From NCBI RefSeq assembly GCF_000024185.1, contig NC_013790.1, forward strand, positions 1,263,501 through 1,327,500: 64,000 nt of DNA, read 5' to 3'. This stretch comes from Methanobrevibacter ruminantium M1. Its GTDB lineage: Archaea; Methanobacteriota; Methanobacteria; Methanobacteriales; Methanobacteriaceae. The notes below the pieces were generated by a model that saw only the letters and a list, made by a program, of their open reading frames with translations, searched no databases and had not been told where the DNA came from. Both the position numbers and the translations under genes were made by a program. Shown one piece after another: positions 10,201 through 20,600 of this stretch (within the stretch, counting starts at the first letter, position 1; every line of letters begins with the position of its first letter).

Positions 10201-13200
10201 AGCCGAACCTGTCTTGACACAAGTGGCTAATTTAAATTCAGTTCTATCCACAAGGATGTACTTCTCATCAAACATTACAGATGATATGGTTAATTTTGGA
10301 GAGGGCTTCAATTATGAAATCATTCTTTTGGATTCTAATGACAATTATATTCCTAATGCTGAAATCTTATTGTATGTTGATGCAGTCTATTCCAAGTCTG
10401 TATTTACCAATGAATTTGGCTATTTGAAGGGTAGTGTCAATAATTTAACTTCAAGCGGAAAGCATTTCTATAGCTTCATTTATAGCGGAGATATTTTCCA
10501 TAATAGGGCAAGCTATGATTTAAACTTTACTGTATTCTACAATAACTCCTACTATTATGATGATGTTTCCATCAGCTTTAGAGATTTGATCTATTCATTT
10601 GTCTATACAAGTCCTAACAGTGAAATTCCTTTTGAATTTTTGATTTCTCATAATGATGGCGTTCCATTGGGAAATGTATCAACGCCTCGTTATTTTGTCG
10701 CTTATGAAAATGGCATTCCACTTGCCAGTTTCTCTTGCACAGATTATTTGGGTGTTTGTAAAGGTCAGGAAGTCTTATATTCAATTATAGAGCTTAACGG
10801 AAAATTAGCTAAAATCTTTAGAACTTCACCTGAAGGTATTTTCCAAATGTTAATAAAGCACTCAGAAAGAGGACTCTATGAGTATAGGATTGCATTTCTT
10901 GGAGATTTGGTAAAGCACTACGATTCTAGCACCCATAATGGCATAAGCAATGAAGACACTTTTTACAATCCTTGCAATATTTCATTTTTAATGCTTGTTG
11001 ATGATGAGCAATCCACTATTCCAACTAGTTTGAATTATAATGGTCCTAATAAGATTACAGAAGTGGATTTTGCTTATTATAACTTTAGCTTAAGTGAAAA
11101 CAGTAAGAATCCATTGGCCAATAAAGAAATCAGAGTTTATGATGATGGAAATTACTTAGGTTCAAGTTATACAAACAGCAAAGGCTTTGCAGAATTCAAT
11201 TTCCCGCAGATGCTTGATAAGGGCAAGCACATAATCAGTTTTGTCTATGTCGCAGATGGGGATTATAAAAGTGCATACTCCATCTTTGAATTGAATGTAT
11301 TGGAAAACCCTTCTAAAGACAATGTATCATTTTTCAATAAAAGTTCTTTAAACATTACTGGAGCTAATAATAATTTTACAGCTCAGATTAAGGATTCACA
11401 TAATAATAATCTATCTGAAATGGTAATAAGGCTATCTATTCTGTTTAATGGTTCTGACAATAAGCCATATATTAAGAATTACACTGCAGTAAGCGATAAA
11501 AATGGTGTGTTTTCTATTCCTCTTGAATTAGGGGCAGGTAGCTATCTGATTAAATGTTCATTTGCTGGAAACAAGCATTATTGGAAATCCAGCAAGACAT
11601 TCAATCTTACTCTTAATAAGGTTCCTACATTATTATTTGGCCAGTCCAGTGTTGAAGTATTGAAAAATGACACTTATCTAACTGTTATATTATCTACAAA
11701 TGATTTGAAAAGTTTATCCGATTCAAAAATCAAGTATTTGGTATTTGATTCAAATATCACTGGCTTGAACTTATCCTATAATGATTCAAGTGAATTAATA
11801 AGGGACATTTCAAACTATGCATACACATTCTATGCATTTACAAATGAGTCAGGCATCTCCAAGCTTAAGATAAATCTTCCAGTGGGCAGTTATTATCTGG
11901 TAAGTTTATTTGAAGGGGATAAATGGTATGATGAATCTAGCCTTATCACCAATCTTACAATCTATGGAAGTTCATCAAGATTGATTGCAAATGAAAATGT
12001 CATAGTTAAAAAATCAGGATATTACACTGTTAAGCTCGTAGATGGCAATGGCAATCCTATCCAGGGTCAGACAATAGAGATTACAGTTTGCAATAAGACA
12101 TACACTAGATTCTCTGATTCCAATGGGGAGGCTCGATTGGCCATTAATCTAAATTATGGAAATTATTCCATCCAATCTAAGTTTAATGGAACTCTTAATT
12201 ATTCATCTTCCATTGTTGCCTCAAGGCTATATGTGGTTGATGAGGATTATAAGTATCCTTCCATATTGACTGTCAATTCATCTGATATCTATAGGGCCTT
12301 TGGCTATTATGATGTGGTATTGTCTGATGTAAATGGAAATCCTTTGCCAGAGAAGAGCATTATTGTTGAAGTGAATGGCACAGGATTTAATATTAAGACA
12401 GATAATAATGGATTGGCTCATTTGGATTATAATTTCACTGTAGGCAGATACAATATAGTTTCCCACTTTGTGGGAGATGGGGATTATCAATATAGCAATG
12501 TCGGTTCCATCTTGAATGTCGTTAATGAAAATGCGGCTAACACTCTGCTAAATTCATCAATTTATTGGGTATTGAAAGGAAAAGGCAATAATTATACTGT
12601 CACTTTGACTGATAAGATTCAAAATCCGATTGAAGGCCAGATAATTGTATTTTCCATTAATGGCAGGGAATATTCAAGAACTACAGATAAGTATGGAAAC
12701 GCAAATCTGGCCATAAACCTCAATCCAGGATCTTATGACATTTATGCATTCTACAGGGGCACTGATGTATATTATTCAAGTGAAACCTATAGTAAGTTGG
12801 TTGTTTTAGCTTTGGAAAATGAAAATGAAGGGTCTAATTCAAGTTCAGCCATTGGCTCTTCCAATTCCAGTTCCAATAATGATTCTGATGTAGATTCTAC
12901 TAATACTTCTAATTCAGGTAATTCTGAGACTAATTTAACTAATGGTTCAAGTTCTGGAGATTCTGGAATTGATAATATTAATGGTTCAAGTTCTGGAGAT
13001 TCTGGAATTGATAATATTAATGGTTCAAACGCCAGTACAAATATTTCTAATTCTACTGGCGCAGGTAATGATTCTTCCAGTTCTGGGCTTGATAATATTA
13101 ATGGCTCCAGTTCAAATATTTCTAATTCCACTGGATCTGATAATAACTCATCTAGTTCGGGTATTGGTGGCAATTTGACTAATGCTACTGTTAATGATGG

Positions 13201-13897
13201 AACTTCTATTTCAGGTAATTCCTCTGTTACTAATGGTTCTTCTAATCTTTCAAATAATGACACTATAAATAAAAGCGACAAACCGGTGATTATTCCTAAA
13301 AGAACTGTAACAAAGATTATTTGCCATAATATGACCACCACTGCAGTTTCTAAAGCAGATGGGAGGGTAGGAAAATACTTTGAAGTAAGTCTTATAGATG
13401 CAAATGGCAAACCATTAGCCAATAAAAGAATCCTAATTGGATTCAATGGAAGAAAATATAACCGTACAACAAATGCTACAGGAGGTGCAAGGCTTCAAAT
13501 CAACCTAGCATACGAAGGAAAATACACCTTTGCAATCGCGTTCCTTGGAGATGATTATTATAGCGGTTCTTTTGAAGTGGCTCTCATTACAGTAAACAAG
13601 CACAGTCCAAAGCTCGATGCATCTTCAAGAGCATATAAGTATAGTGATAAGACTAAATCATTAACTGCTAAATTGCTATCTGCCAATGGAAATCCAATCA
13701 GTGGCAAAAATATAATCTTTACCGTCAATGGCAAGAATTATGCTGCAAAAACAGACTCAAAAGGACTTGCAAGGGTAAATGTTTCCTTAAATAAAAAAGG
13801 AACTTATACAGTAAAAATTAAATTTATGGGGGACAGTTCATATAAATCCGCTTCCAAGAAAATAAGCCTTAGAATAATCTCCCCTAGCGAAAGATAA
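7292..13897 (+). CDS. adhesin-like protein 2 (beta-helix plus Ig-like repeats)
   Basis: This 2201-residue secreted protein has a signal peptide (residues 1-30, ending SASA). Then come four copies of a 14-residue block (SYNDLSVGFESDAN) and one beta-helix start motif (FYVSLDGND...). A long run of GGAIYN / NSSF strand repeats forms a right-handed beta-helix up to about residue 830. From about residue 860 come Ig-like or carboxypeptidase-regulatory-like repeats with GNPI and DSNG turns, then a Ser/Asn/Gly linker (about 1840-2000). The two C-terminal Ig-like domains match the C-terminus of adhesin 3. There is no C-terminal membrane helix, so attachment is probably to the pseudomurein wall through that conserved tail (inference). 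A GGAG site precedes the ATG; it follows adhesin 1 by 17 bases. Confidence 0.88.
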   Translation: MSYFNKGHIWNILLICLLIGTLAMMGSASASSANLDDFSNLACDSNSYNDLSVGFESDANSYNDLSVGFESDANSYNDLSVGFESDANSYNDFSTYFESDSNSYDISDSLVNSNSDRLVNSNGLIEFNISAPNDIQLNDKAPIKNSLKEYDERVFYVSLDGNDFNNGLSQENSFKSLNKALENLHDANKTTIYVFEGTFLSENSYDLFFEGVGNSQMISIIGSGVNKTILDGEGLHRLFNVDNSINLTLRDLTFVNGFDFSSGGAIYNKGNLTLVNTCFYNNNVYSEDAYQHVSLLSGGAIENEGFLTIENSSFIKNSVGSVFNQYAYGGAICNHGNLTINNSIFNNNSLETYIDLNENSYFRKWNALQTGGAIASFSDGALISNTEFSNHSISILNKYPFVQKTFMTFSAGGAVYIEGNNHNFINCSFLSNDADNGGAVYFKGNNTCFDYCDFDNNSAFMGGAIMTIDYNLNEAWMPTLKNLTSNKYSNLNISNSNFSNNHFICTDFGIGYRISPGGAAGYFKIDNITIDNSSFTNNGVLENCTIFVSSRCGGAVFLYGQDSKVNNSSFVHNNVEVGGAIMNYGFDTNVSNSKFINNSACYSDGGAIFHSIGDLLIDNCDFDYNRAVKNGGSIQASYDYTNNYLFEQKSLYNNSRFKNSAAEYGGAIFDMGNAVLYNDLEFINNSASYGGAIYNQGFSNTFRNSTFVNNSAFSEDYSNGGAIYNYGSNALYESSIFINNSADMEGGAISNFGESCVVQNNTFNLNKAFKGGSVYLSGQGGRFQDNNVFSSFAIYGGGLYNSNINLICLSNSFNNCSANVSGGAIYNLVSTLELYSNSMNDCKAKLSGLGSGNYVFTCANISYLVISFANNGSFNIVDNKGVLLVANISDNMGNPITGGNFTFILFNQTNQDIDLIGSSGSSSSNSSNPSNLESSIIGVCDVVEGQAFLRYDTYLELGSRYTISGTYSYAAEPVLTQVANLNSVLSTRMYFSSNITDDMVNFGEGFNYEIILLDSNDNYIPNAEILLYVDAVYSKSVFTNEFGYLKGSVNNLTSSGKHFYSFIYSGDIFHNRASYDLNFTVFYNNSYYYDDVSISFRDLIYSFVYTSPNSEIPFEFLISHNDGVPLGNVSTPRYFVAYENGIPLASFSCTDYLGVCKGQEVLYSIIELNGKLAKIFRTSPEGIFQMLIKHSERGLYEYRIAFLGDLVKHYDSSTHNGISNEDTFYNPCNISFLMLVDDEQSTIPTSLNYNGPNKITEVDFAYYNFSLSENSKNPLANKEIRVYDDGNYLGSSYTNSKGFAEFNFPQMLDKGKHIISFVYVADGDYKSAYSIFELNVLENPSKDNVSFFNKSSLNITGANNNFTAQIKDSHNNNLSEMVIRLSILFNGSDNKPYIKNYTAVSDKNGVFSIPLELGAGSYLIKCSFAGNKHYWKSSKTFNLTLNKVPTLLFGQSSVEVLKNDTYLTVILSTNDLKSLSDSKIKYLVFDSNITGLNLSYNDSSELIRDISNYAYTFYAFTNESGISKLKINLPVGSYYLVSLFEGDKWYDESSLITNLTIYGSSSRLIANENVIVKKSGYYTVKLVDGNGNPIQGQTIEITVCNKTYTRFSDSNGEARLAINLNYGNYSIQSKFNGTLNYSSSIVASRLYVVDEDYKYPSILTVNSSDIYRAFGYYDVVLSDVNGNPLPEKSIIVEVNGTGFNIKTDNNGLAHLDYNFTVGRYNIVSHFVGDGDYQYSNVGSILNVVNENAANTLLNSSIYWVLKGKGNNYTVTLTDKIQNPIEGQIIVFSINGREYSRTTDKYGNANLAINLNPGSYDIYAFYRGTDVYYSSETYSKLVVLALENENEGSNSSSAIGSSNSSSNNDSDVDSTNTSNSGNSETNLTNGSSSGDSGIDNINGSSSGDSGIDNINGSNASTNISNSTGAGNDSSSSGLDNINGSSSNISNSTGSDNNSSSSGIGGNLTNATVNDGTSISGNSSVTNGSSNLSNNDTINKSDKPVIIPKRTVTKIICHNMTTTAVSKADGRVGKYFEVSLIDANGKPLANKRILIGFNGRKYNRTTNATGGARLQINLAYEGKYTFAIAFLGDDYYSGSFEVALITVNKHSPKLDASSRAYKYSDKTKSLTAKLLSANGNPISGKNIIFTVNGKNYAAKTDSKGLARVNVSLNKKGTYTVKIKFMGDSSYKSASKKISLRIISPSER
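7430..7597 (+). repeat. 42-base in-frame tandem repeats near N-terminus of adhesin 2
   Basis: Four units begin at 7430, 7472, 7514 and 7556. The first three are practically identical and the fourth is diverged (STYFESDSN in place of the usual ending). They lie just after the signal peptide, and near-identity at the DNA level suggests recent expansion. Confidence 0.9.
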
Positions 13898-13940
13898 AAC
13901 AGTCAGGAGCTAAATAAACTGAAATCTAAAAATCATTAAA

Positions 13941-14017
13941 GAAAACATATTCGGAATTCTCATAATCATGTTTCATAAAAGGAAACATATTTGGAATTTC
14001 ATTAACATGTTTTCAAT
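13941..14017 (+). terminator. paired hairpin repeats after adhesin 2
   Basis: Two 40-base direct repeats (13941 and 13981) each contain the inverted arms GAAAACAT / ATGTTTC, so each can fold into a small hairpin. T-rich sequence follows. They lie 45 bases after the adhesin 2 stop and probably end that transcript. Confidence 0.5.
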
Positions 14018-14628
14018 CGATTTTAAACTTCTATTATTTTATTTATTATTTTTATAAACAAGTTTTTGGTAATTTAAGCTTGTTTATAAAACTAATGATA
14101 AAAAAAGCAATTTTTTTTGAAGTTTTAAAAAATTCAACTTTGTTTTATTATATATAAAATAAATTTAATGATTTAATTTTATTAAATAATGGAATAAGGC
14201 AGTTTAAGACTATTTTATTAATTATTTGATTTGATTGAATAGAAAATAAAGTAGTTTAAGACTATTTTGTTCTTTTTTGATTTAATTAAATCATCATTTT
14301 AAAAAATTGTAAGACCTTTAAAAAAGCTATTTAAGCATTGTTAATCTAGCTTTTAGAGTTATTCGTAAAAAATAATCTCTTTTATTAAAATTATTTAATT
14401 AACATCATATATGGATAAAAAAATGAAAGTATTAGATTACTCAATAGTTCATCTTTGTTTAATTTAAAAAAACTTTCATAAATCTTTATCTCACTTATTT
14501 GGTTAATTATTAGTTTGAATATTCATAAACCTCGTAACTTTAATAAATGATGTTTAAATGCTTTTTAATGATTTTTCAATTATTAGAAATATTTAAACTA
14601 TTTAATTAATTGAGGTGAAAATATTTTA
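14018..14628. other. gene-free leader region of adhesin 3 with direct repeats
   Basis: No gene is visible. The 16-mer AGTTTAAGACTATTTT occurs at 14201 and again at 14253, each preceded by AATAA and followed by a TTGATT segment. These look like duplicated control sequence upstream of adhesin 3. GAGGTGA at 14612 is the likely ribosome binding site for the ATG at 14629, with rather long spacing. Confidence 0.5.
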
Positions 14629-17600
14629 ATGAAAAACAAGGCAATGTTTTTAATATCTGCATTATTGATAGCAGTTATTCTATCTCTCAGTGCTGTAAGT
14701 GCTGCAGATGATGCTATTGCTGCAGATATTGATGACATTGACGATTCAATCGAAGTATCTTCTGTAGATCTCTCTGCAGACACAGAGGATATAAGCTATA
14801 CGGACGTCTCTTTTAATACAAGCAAGGATAAGAATACATTATCCTCAAATATTGTAGAGGAGGGAGATGGTTCATGGTATGTAGACAGTAAGGTTGAAAC
14901 CACTGGTGATGGTAGTCAATCAAGCCCATATAAGACCATAAAAGAAGCATTTGATGCGTCTGGTGGTAATGGTACTATCTATTTGGCAAGCGGTGTATAT
15001 AACACCACCAATGATAGGAGTTTTTCATTGGCTTTGGATTCAGGTAATAATCTGTCCATTATTGGTGCTGGCAGCGATGAGACATTAATTGATTTATTAT
15101 CTCTTTCAAATAATTTTATAAACGTTAGAAATGGAAATAACTTCTATTTGTCTAATGTGAAGCTTATACGTTCTGGAACTACTGCAATTAGTGGAGCCAA
15201 CATAACTATAGAGGACTCCGTATTTGCCAATTCTTATTATTACGGCGGAGCACCGATTTTGTCTTTAGGTGGCGGTGACAACACTATAAGAAATTGTGTG
15301 TTTGTTAACAATTCCGCTGGAAGCTGGTATGGGTCAGGTGTTGCAATTTTAAATGGAAATGCAAATGTATTATTTGACAATTGTCTATTTAAGAATAATA
15401 CCAACACTAACGGAGGTTCAGTATTCTATACCACTTCATCTAATATCAAGTTGACTTTAAACAATTGTAATGTTACAGAATGTCCTGTAGCTTTCTATGC
15501 TTCCTATTTTGGAAATGTGGTATTTAACAATTCATATTTCTATAATAATGATGTGACACGTTTAAACAATAGGTATTGTGCCGTTTTCTATTCAACCGAT
15601 CCAGGTAATCTAACTATAGATTACTGTAAATTTGAAAACAATACAGGAGTCGATAGTGCTTCTATCATTAGCGCTTATAGCAGTAACCGACCTTTAAATT
15701 TAACCGTCACTAATTCTGAGTTCATTGACAATAAGATGGGTAAGAATAGTTATGGCTATTATACTGTCTTCAATAATATCTATATGGGTTCTTGGGGAGG
15801 TAATTTATATTTAAAAAACAACACTGGTTCATTTGGAAATTTATCATTTGTTTCAATTAGCTCTGCAAACATTAATTCAGAGATTAATTTGATTGTTCTA
15901 GATAATACAACATATGACATTAATGCAATTGAAATAAATGTTATCGGAACTTTAACTGATGATATGGGAAACCCTATTAATATGAGCGGTTTCGATTTAT
16001 ACTTTAACGACACTTTAGTTGGTTCTCAATTAACTTTTGACTCTGGTGTGAATAATTACACATTCAAGGAAGCATTAAGCGGTTCCTATCTTGTGAAATA
16101 TGTCTATAACTCCACAGCTAATTTCACTAACTTCAATCAAAAGACTTCAGTTATGAACATATCTCCATTGGAAAACATTGATGTATATGTTGCAACTGAC
16201 GGATCTGATGAAACAGGTGATGGAACAGAGGCAAATCCATATGCGACAGTTGAAAAGGCATTGGATGTTGCTTCAACTGCATTGAATGCAAATGTCTATA
16301 TTAAAGCTGGAACATACAAATACTATAGATACAGAGCAATAGACACTGCAAATGGTATTTTAAACATTATTGGCTATGACGGTGACGTGACTATTGATAT
16401 GAATAATGAAACCGCATTTTGTAATGTTTCAAACAGGTCTAATGTATTTATTTCCAATGTAGACTTTGTAAATGGATATTCCCAATATCTTGTAGATAAT
16501 TATGGAATTATCAACTCCTTTGGTAATTTAATTCTTAGTGAATGTAAATTTAGTGATAATAATGGTTATTATTATATAATTTCTGGTCAATCAACAATTG
16601 ATTCATGTACATTTGAAAATAATAAGTTCCAACAACAAAATTCTGCTAGGATTTTATTCAATCCAGCATATGTTAACAATGTAACTTTCTATAACATCAC
16701 TGCCATCGGATTCAGTGCCAATAGCTTGAATCAAAAATATGACTTGACTATAGAAAATTGTAAGTTCTATGATAATGCCAGGATATTAATTTCAAACGGT
16801 AATGTGACTATAAGATCTTCTGAATTTGCAAATCTTTCTAATCAGAGAGCATTGGAAACTCAAGGTGTAGTTGTCTTGTCAATAGATGATTGTACCTTTA
16901 AAGATTCAGATCAATCAGTAATTTACTTATATGATTATGCCTCCACTACTATTGCAAACATAAGCAATTCCAAATTTATCAATATCACTCACGAAAATCC
17001 TGTTTATGTGGGCAATGGTCAGGAAATATATTTAGAGAATAATGAGGTTTCAGATTTGGCTGCTCCTTATGTTTATATAAGAAGCGGTTATGTTGCAAGC
17101 CCTATAACCATTTTGGTTTTAAATAATGAAACCATTGAACAGGAAAGCTATGGTGCTACTTTAAAGGCAAAAGTATTGGATGATAGCGAAAATGCAATTT
17201 CATTAAATAGTTTCGTATTTGATTTCAATGACGAACAAATCAACGGAAAATTGGTATATGATGAAATGGTAGCTAAATCCATGGGCATTTATGATGGCAC
17301 TTATTTGGTTAGTGCAAGTTCCACAAATCTTTTAAACCCAATTCTTAAAACAGGTGTTTTAATCATCACTCCATTAATGAATAAAGAGTTATATGTTTCA
17401 ACTGGAGGATCAGATGAAACAGGTGATGGAACCGAGGTAAATCCATATGCTACACTTAAAAAAGCAATGGATGAAGCTGTCGCATTTAATAACACTATCC
17501 ATGTAGCAGAAGGAGTATATGCTATTGACACTGCATTGGAAATCGACACCAACACTGCAATTGTAAATATTGTGGGAAGTGGTGAAAATACAGTATTTGA

Positions 17601-20600
17601 CATGAATAATGAAATTAACTTTATAAATACCATTTCTGCAAATTCCATCATTGAATTAAAAGATTTAACACTTGCAAACGCTAAGTCCCCTGCAAATGCA
17701 AAAGGAGGATTTATAACCAACTTAGGTAATTTAACTGTAAACAACGTTAATTTCATCAATTCCACTGCTAATAATGGTGCTGCCATTAGAAGCAGCGGTA
17801 ATTTATCTGTAACTGATTCATACTTCGAAAATACTGTTGCATCAAGTAATGGTGGTGCCATTTGGAGTAATGGCGGAAATAATTATGTATTGAATTCTAT
17901 TTTTAATAAGACAAGCGCATCAAATTATGGAGGTGCCCTTTATAGCAGAAATTATCTTTACATTAAAGATAACACTTTCATAGATACAAGTGCAAGTGCA
18001 GCGAAAAATATATATGTTCAATCTAAAGTTGAGGGAGGAGTTGTTTTAACAGTTATGGATAATTCTACTTGGACTATAAGTACCAGTTCAGTAACTTTCA
18101 ATGCAACTTTAACTGATGAAAATAATGACCCTATTTATGCATCAAACATTCCAGTATCATTCTATTTGGATGGAATTAAAGTCGCTTCCTCCAGTATTAA
18201 TGGCGAAAAGGTTACTGCAAACGCCAATTTAAAGATGAATGGTGAACATATTGCATCTGCTAGCTTAGGAACTGCAGAAGACATAACTGTAAAAACAGCA
18301 ACAGTGAGCTTTGTAAATGATGCAGTCGCACATGACGTATATGTCTCCGCAAACGGGGATGATGAAACCGGTAACGGTACTCAAGAGAACCCATATGCAC
18401 ATATCTCCAAAGCTTTAACTGTAGTTGAGTCCTTAAATGGTGTAATTCATATAATGACCAATCTCACTAATGTACCGGTCAATTCCATTGACGGTTTCTA
18501 CAATTTAACCATTATGGGTGAAAATAATGAGATATTCATTAAGAACAGTACATCAGGATTTGTTATGCTTAATTCAGGTTCCTTAAACTTGCTTAACTTG
18601 AGATTCACTGAAGCAAATTATCCTACTTACTTTATTTTCACCAGAGCAGGATCCAGCTTGTCTTTAGAAAACTGTAGCTATGAAAATGTATATTATCCAA
18701 AAGACGGATATTATCCAGTATTCATTGACAGCTCAAGCGATTTCTTAAGCTTGAAAAATTGTAAAGTAATTAATAATGTATTTAATCTTTCAGATTTATC
18801 AAGTGGTGTCATACGTTCAAAATCAAACACCACCTTTGAAGACTGTGTTTTCGCAAATAACTCTTACACAAATAGGAATGGTGCTTTAGGCGGAAACTTC
18901 CTCTTATTCTCTAATAATCAGAAGGTCTTCTTGAAAAACTGTATTTTTGATAACAACACTGCAAGATTATTGAATTTCCAATCAACATCTGTAGTGGATA
19001 ATTGTTCATTCACTGAAAACAATGGAACTTTGATTACTGCAAGTTATCCAATTAATATAACTAATAATAACTTTACTTCAAATGATTTGGTAAGTAGTTT
19101 GATTGGTGTTTCAGGCAATGCAGAAATTACAAACAACATAGTTAAAGAAAACACTGCAAGTGCATTTGTATTTGCATCTGGAAGTGCTATAGTCAATATT
19201 CATGACAATACTCTCAATTTGGGAGACATGCCATATGTAAACTTAACTGGTAACACTAAAATCACAGGTTCCACATTTACATTGACTGTAAACGATAATG
19301 ACACTTATGAGATTGAAGGTCTTAACCTTGCGTTCAATGCAAGCTTGGTGGATGCTGATGGCAATATAATTTACGGACCATTGGTATACTTCACCTTAAA
19401 CGGCAGTGACATAATCTCTGCTAATTTAGTCCCTATTGCAATTGCAAACACTAAATTTGGTGGAGAAGGCGAATTCATTGCATCTGCACGTACTGATGCA
19501 ATGTATGACTCAAGCGAATGGACTATAAAGACTTCAGTATTCAACATCAAGCAAATCGCTGAGAAAATCATATATGTGGACATTTTAGGAAGCGATGAAA
19601 CCGGTGACGGTTCTGAAGAAAACCCATATGCAAGCTTGGAAAGAGCAGTTCAAGATGCAGGTGGTCTTAATAATATCATATACATCCAACCTGGCGAATA
19701 TGATAATATGACTTTAGGCAGCCAATATGTATTAATCGACGATCAGACATTATCCATCATTGGTCTATCCAACGAAGTTGATAAGGTCATTATTAAAAAC
19801 CTTGATAATACATTTGCAGACATTGCTTATGAATATGGAAAATATTCTAATGACCAATTCACATTGGCAAACATTGAATTTGTTGACTCAAGCTTAAGCA
19901 CTGATTTAATCAGAACCAATTATGTAAATGCTGTTTTAGTTGAAAATGTTGTCTTTGACAATATAACTGTCTCTAATTTAATAAGAGGGGATTCAACTAA
20001 TCTTGTATTAATCAATTCAACCATTAATGCAATATCCAGCAGTTGCGTACTCAATACAGAAAACATCACTGTTTTGGATTCAGTAATTAGCAATGCATAC
20101 GGATACAGAATTTTCACTATAGGTGCTCGTCATGCTGCAGATTTAACAATTTATAACTCTGCATTAATCAATAACTCTTACATAGGTGCCTTGATCTATG
20201 AGCAATGGACTTCCACCAAAACTCTTGAAAACAACTGGTGGGGCTATAACACCACTGAAGATGATTTAATGGCTTTCACCAATGTGGAAATTACTAACTG
20301 GATCGTAGCAGAAGTAACTCCAAGCAGTGACAGCATCAACATCGGAGACAATGTCCAATTCGACATCCTATTAAAACTCAATGATGGCTCTGAATTAACA
20401 GATGTTCTCCCAACCCGTATTGTAACTGCTATTGCAGAAAATACCGAGTTTGATGAGGATGAAGTAGAAATAATAGACAACCAAGCTACTATCACTGGAA
20501 CCGTAACCGGAACTGGTGACATTACAATAACCATAGACGAACAGGACTTTGTATTCCCTGTCAACGGATATGTTGCATACCTTACTGTAGACAATCTTGC

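Noticed and set aside
12787-13446. 219-codon open frame on the minus strand inside adhesin 2
   Set aside because: It mirrors the Ser/Asn-rich linker repeats of the real gene, yields a low-complexity Leu/Glu/Pro product and lacks a start signal.
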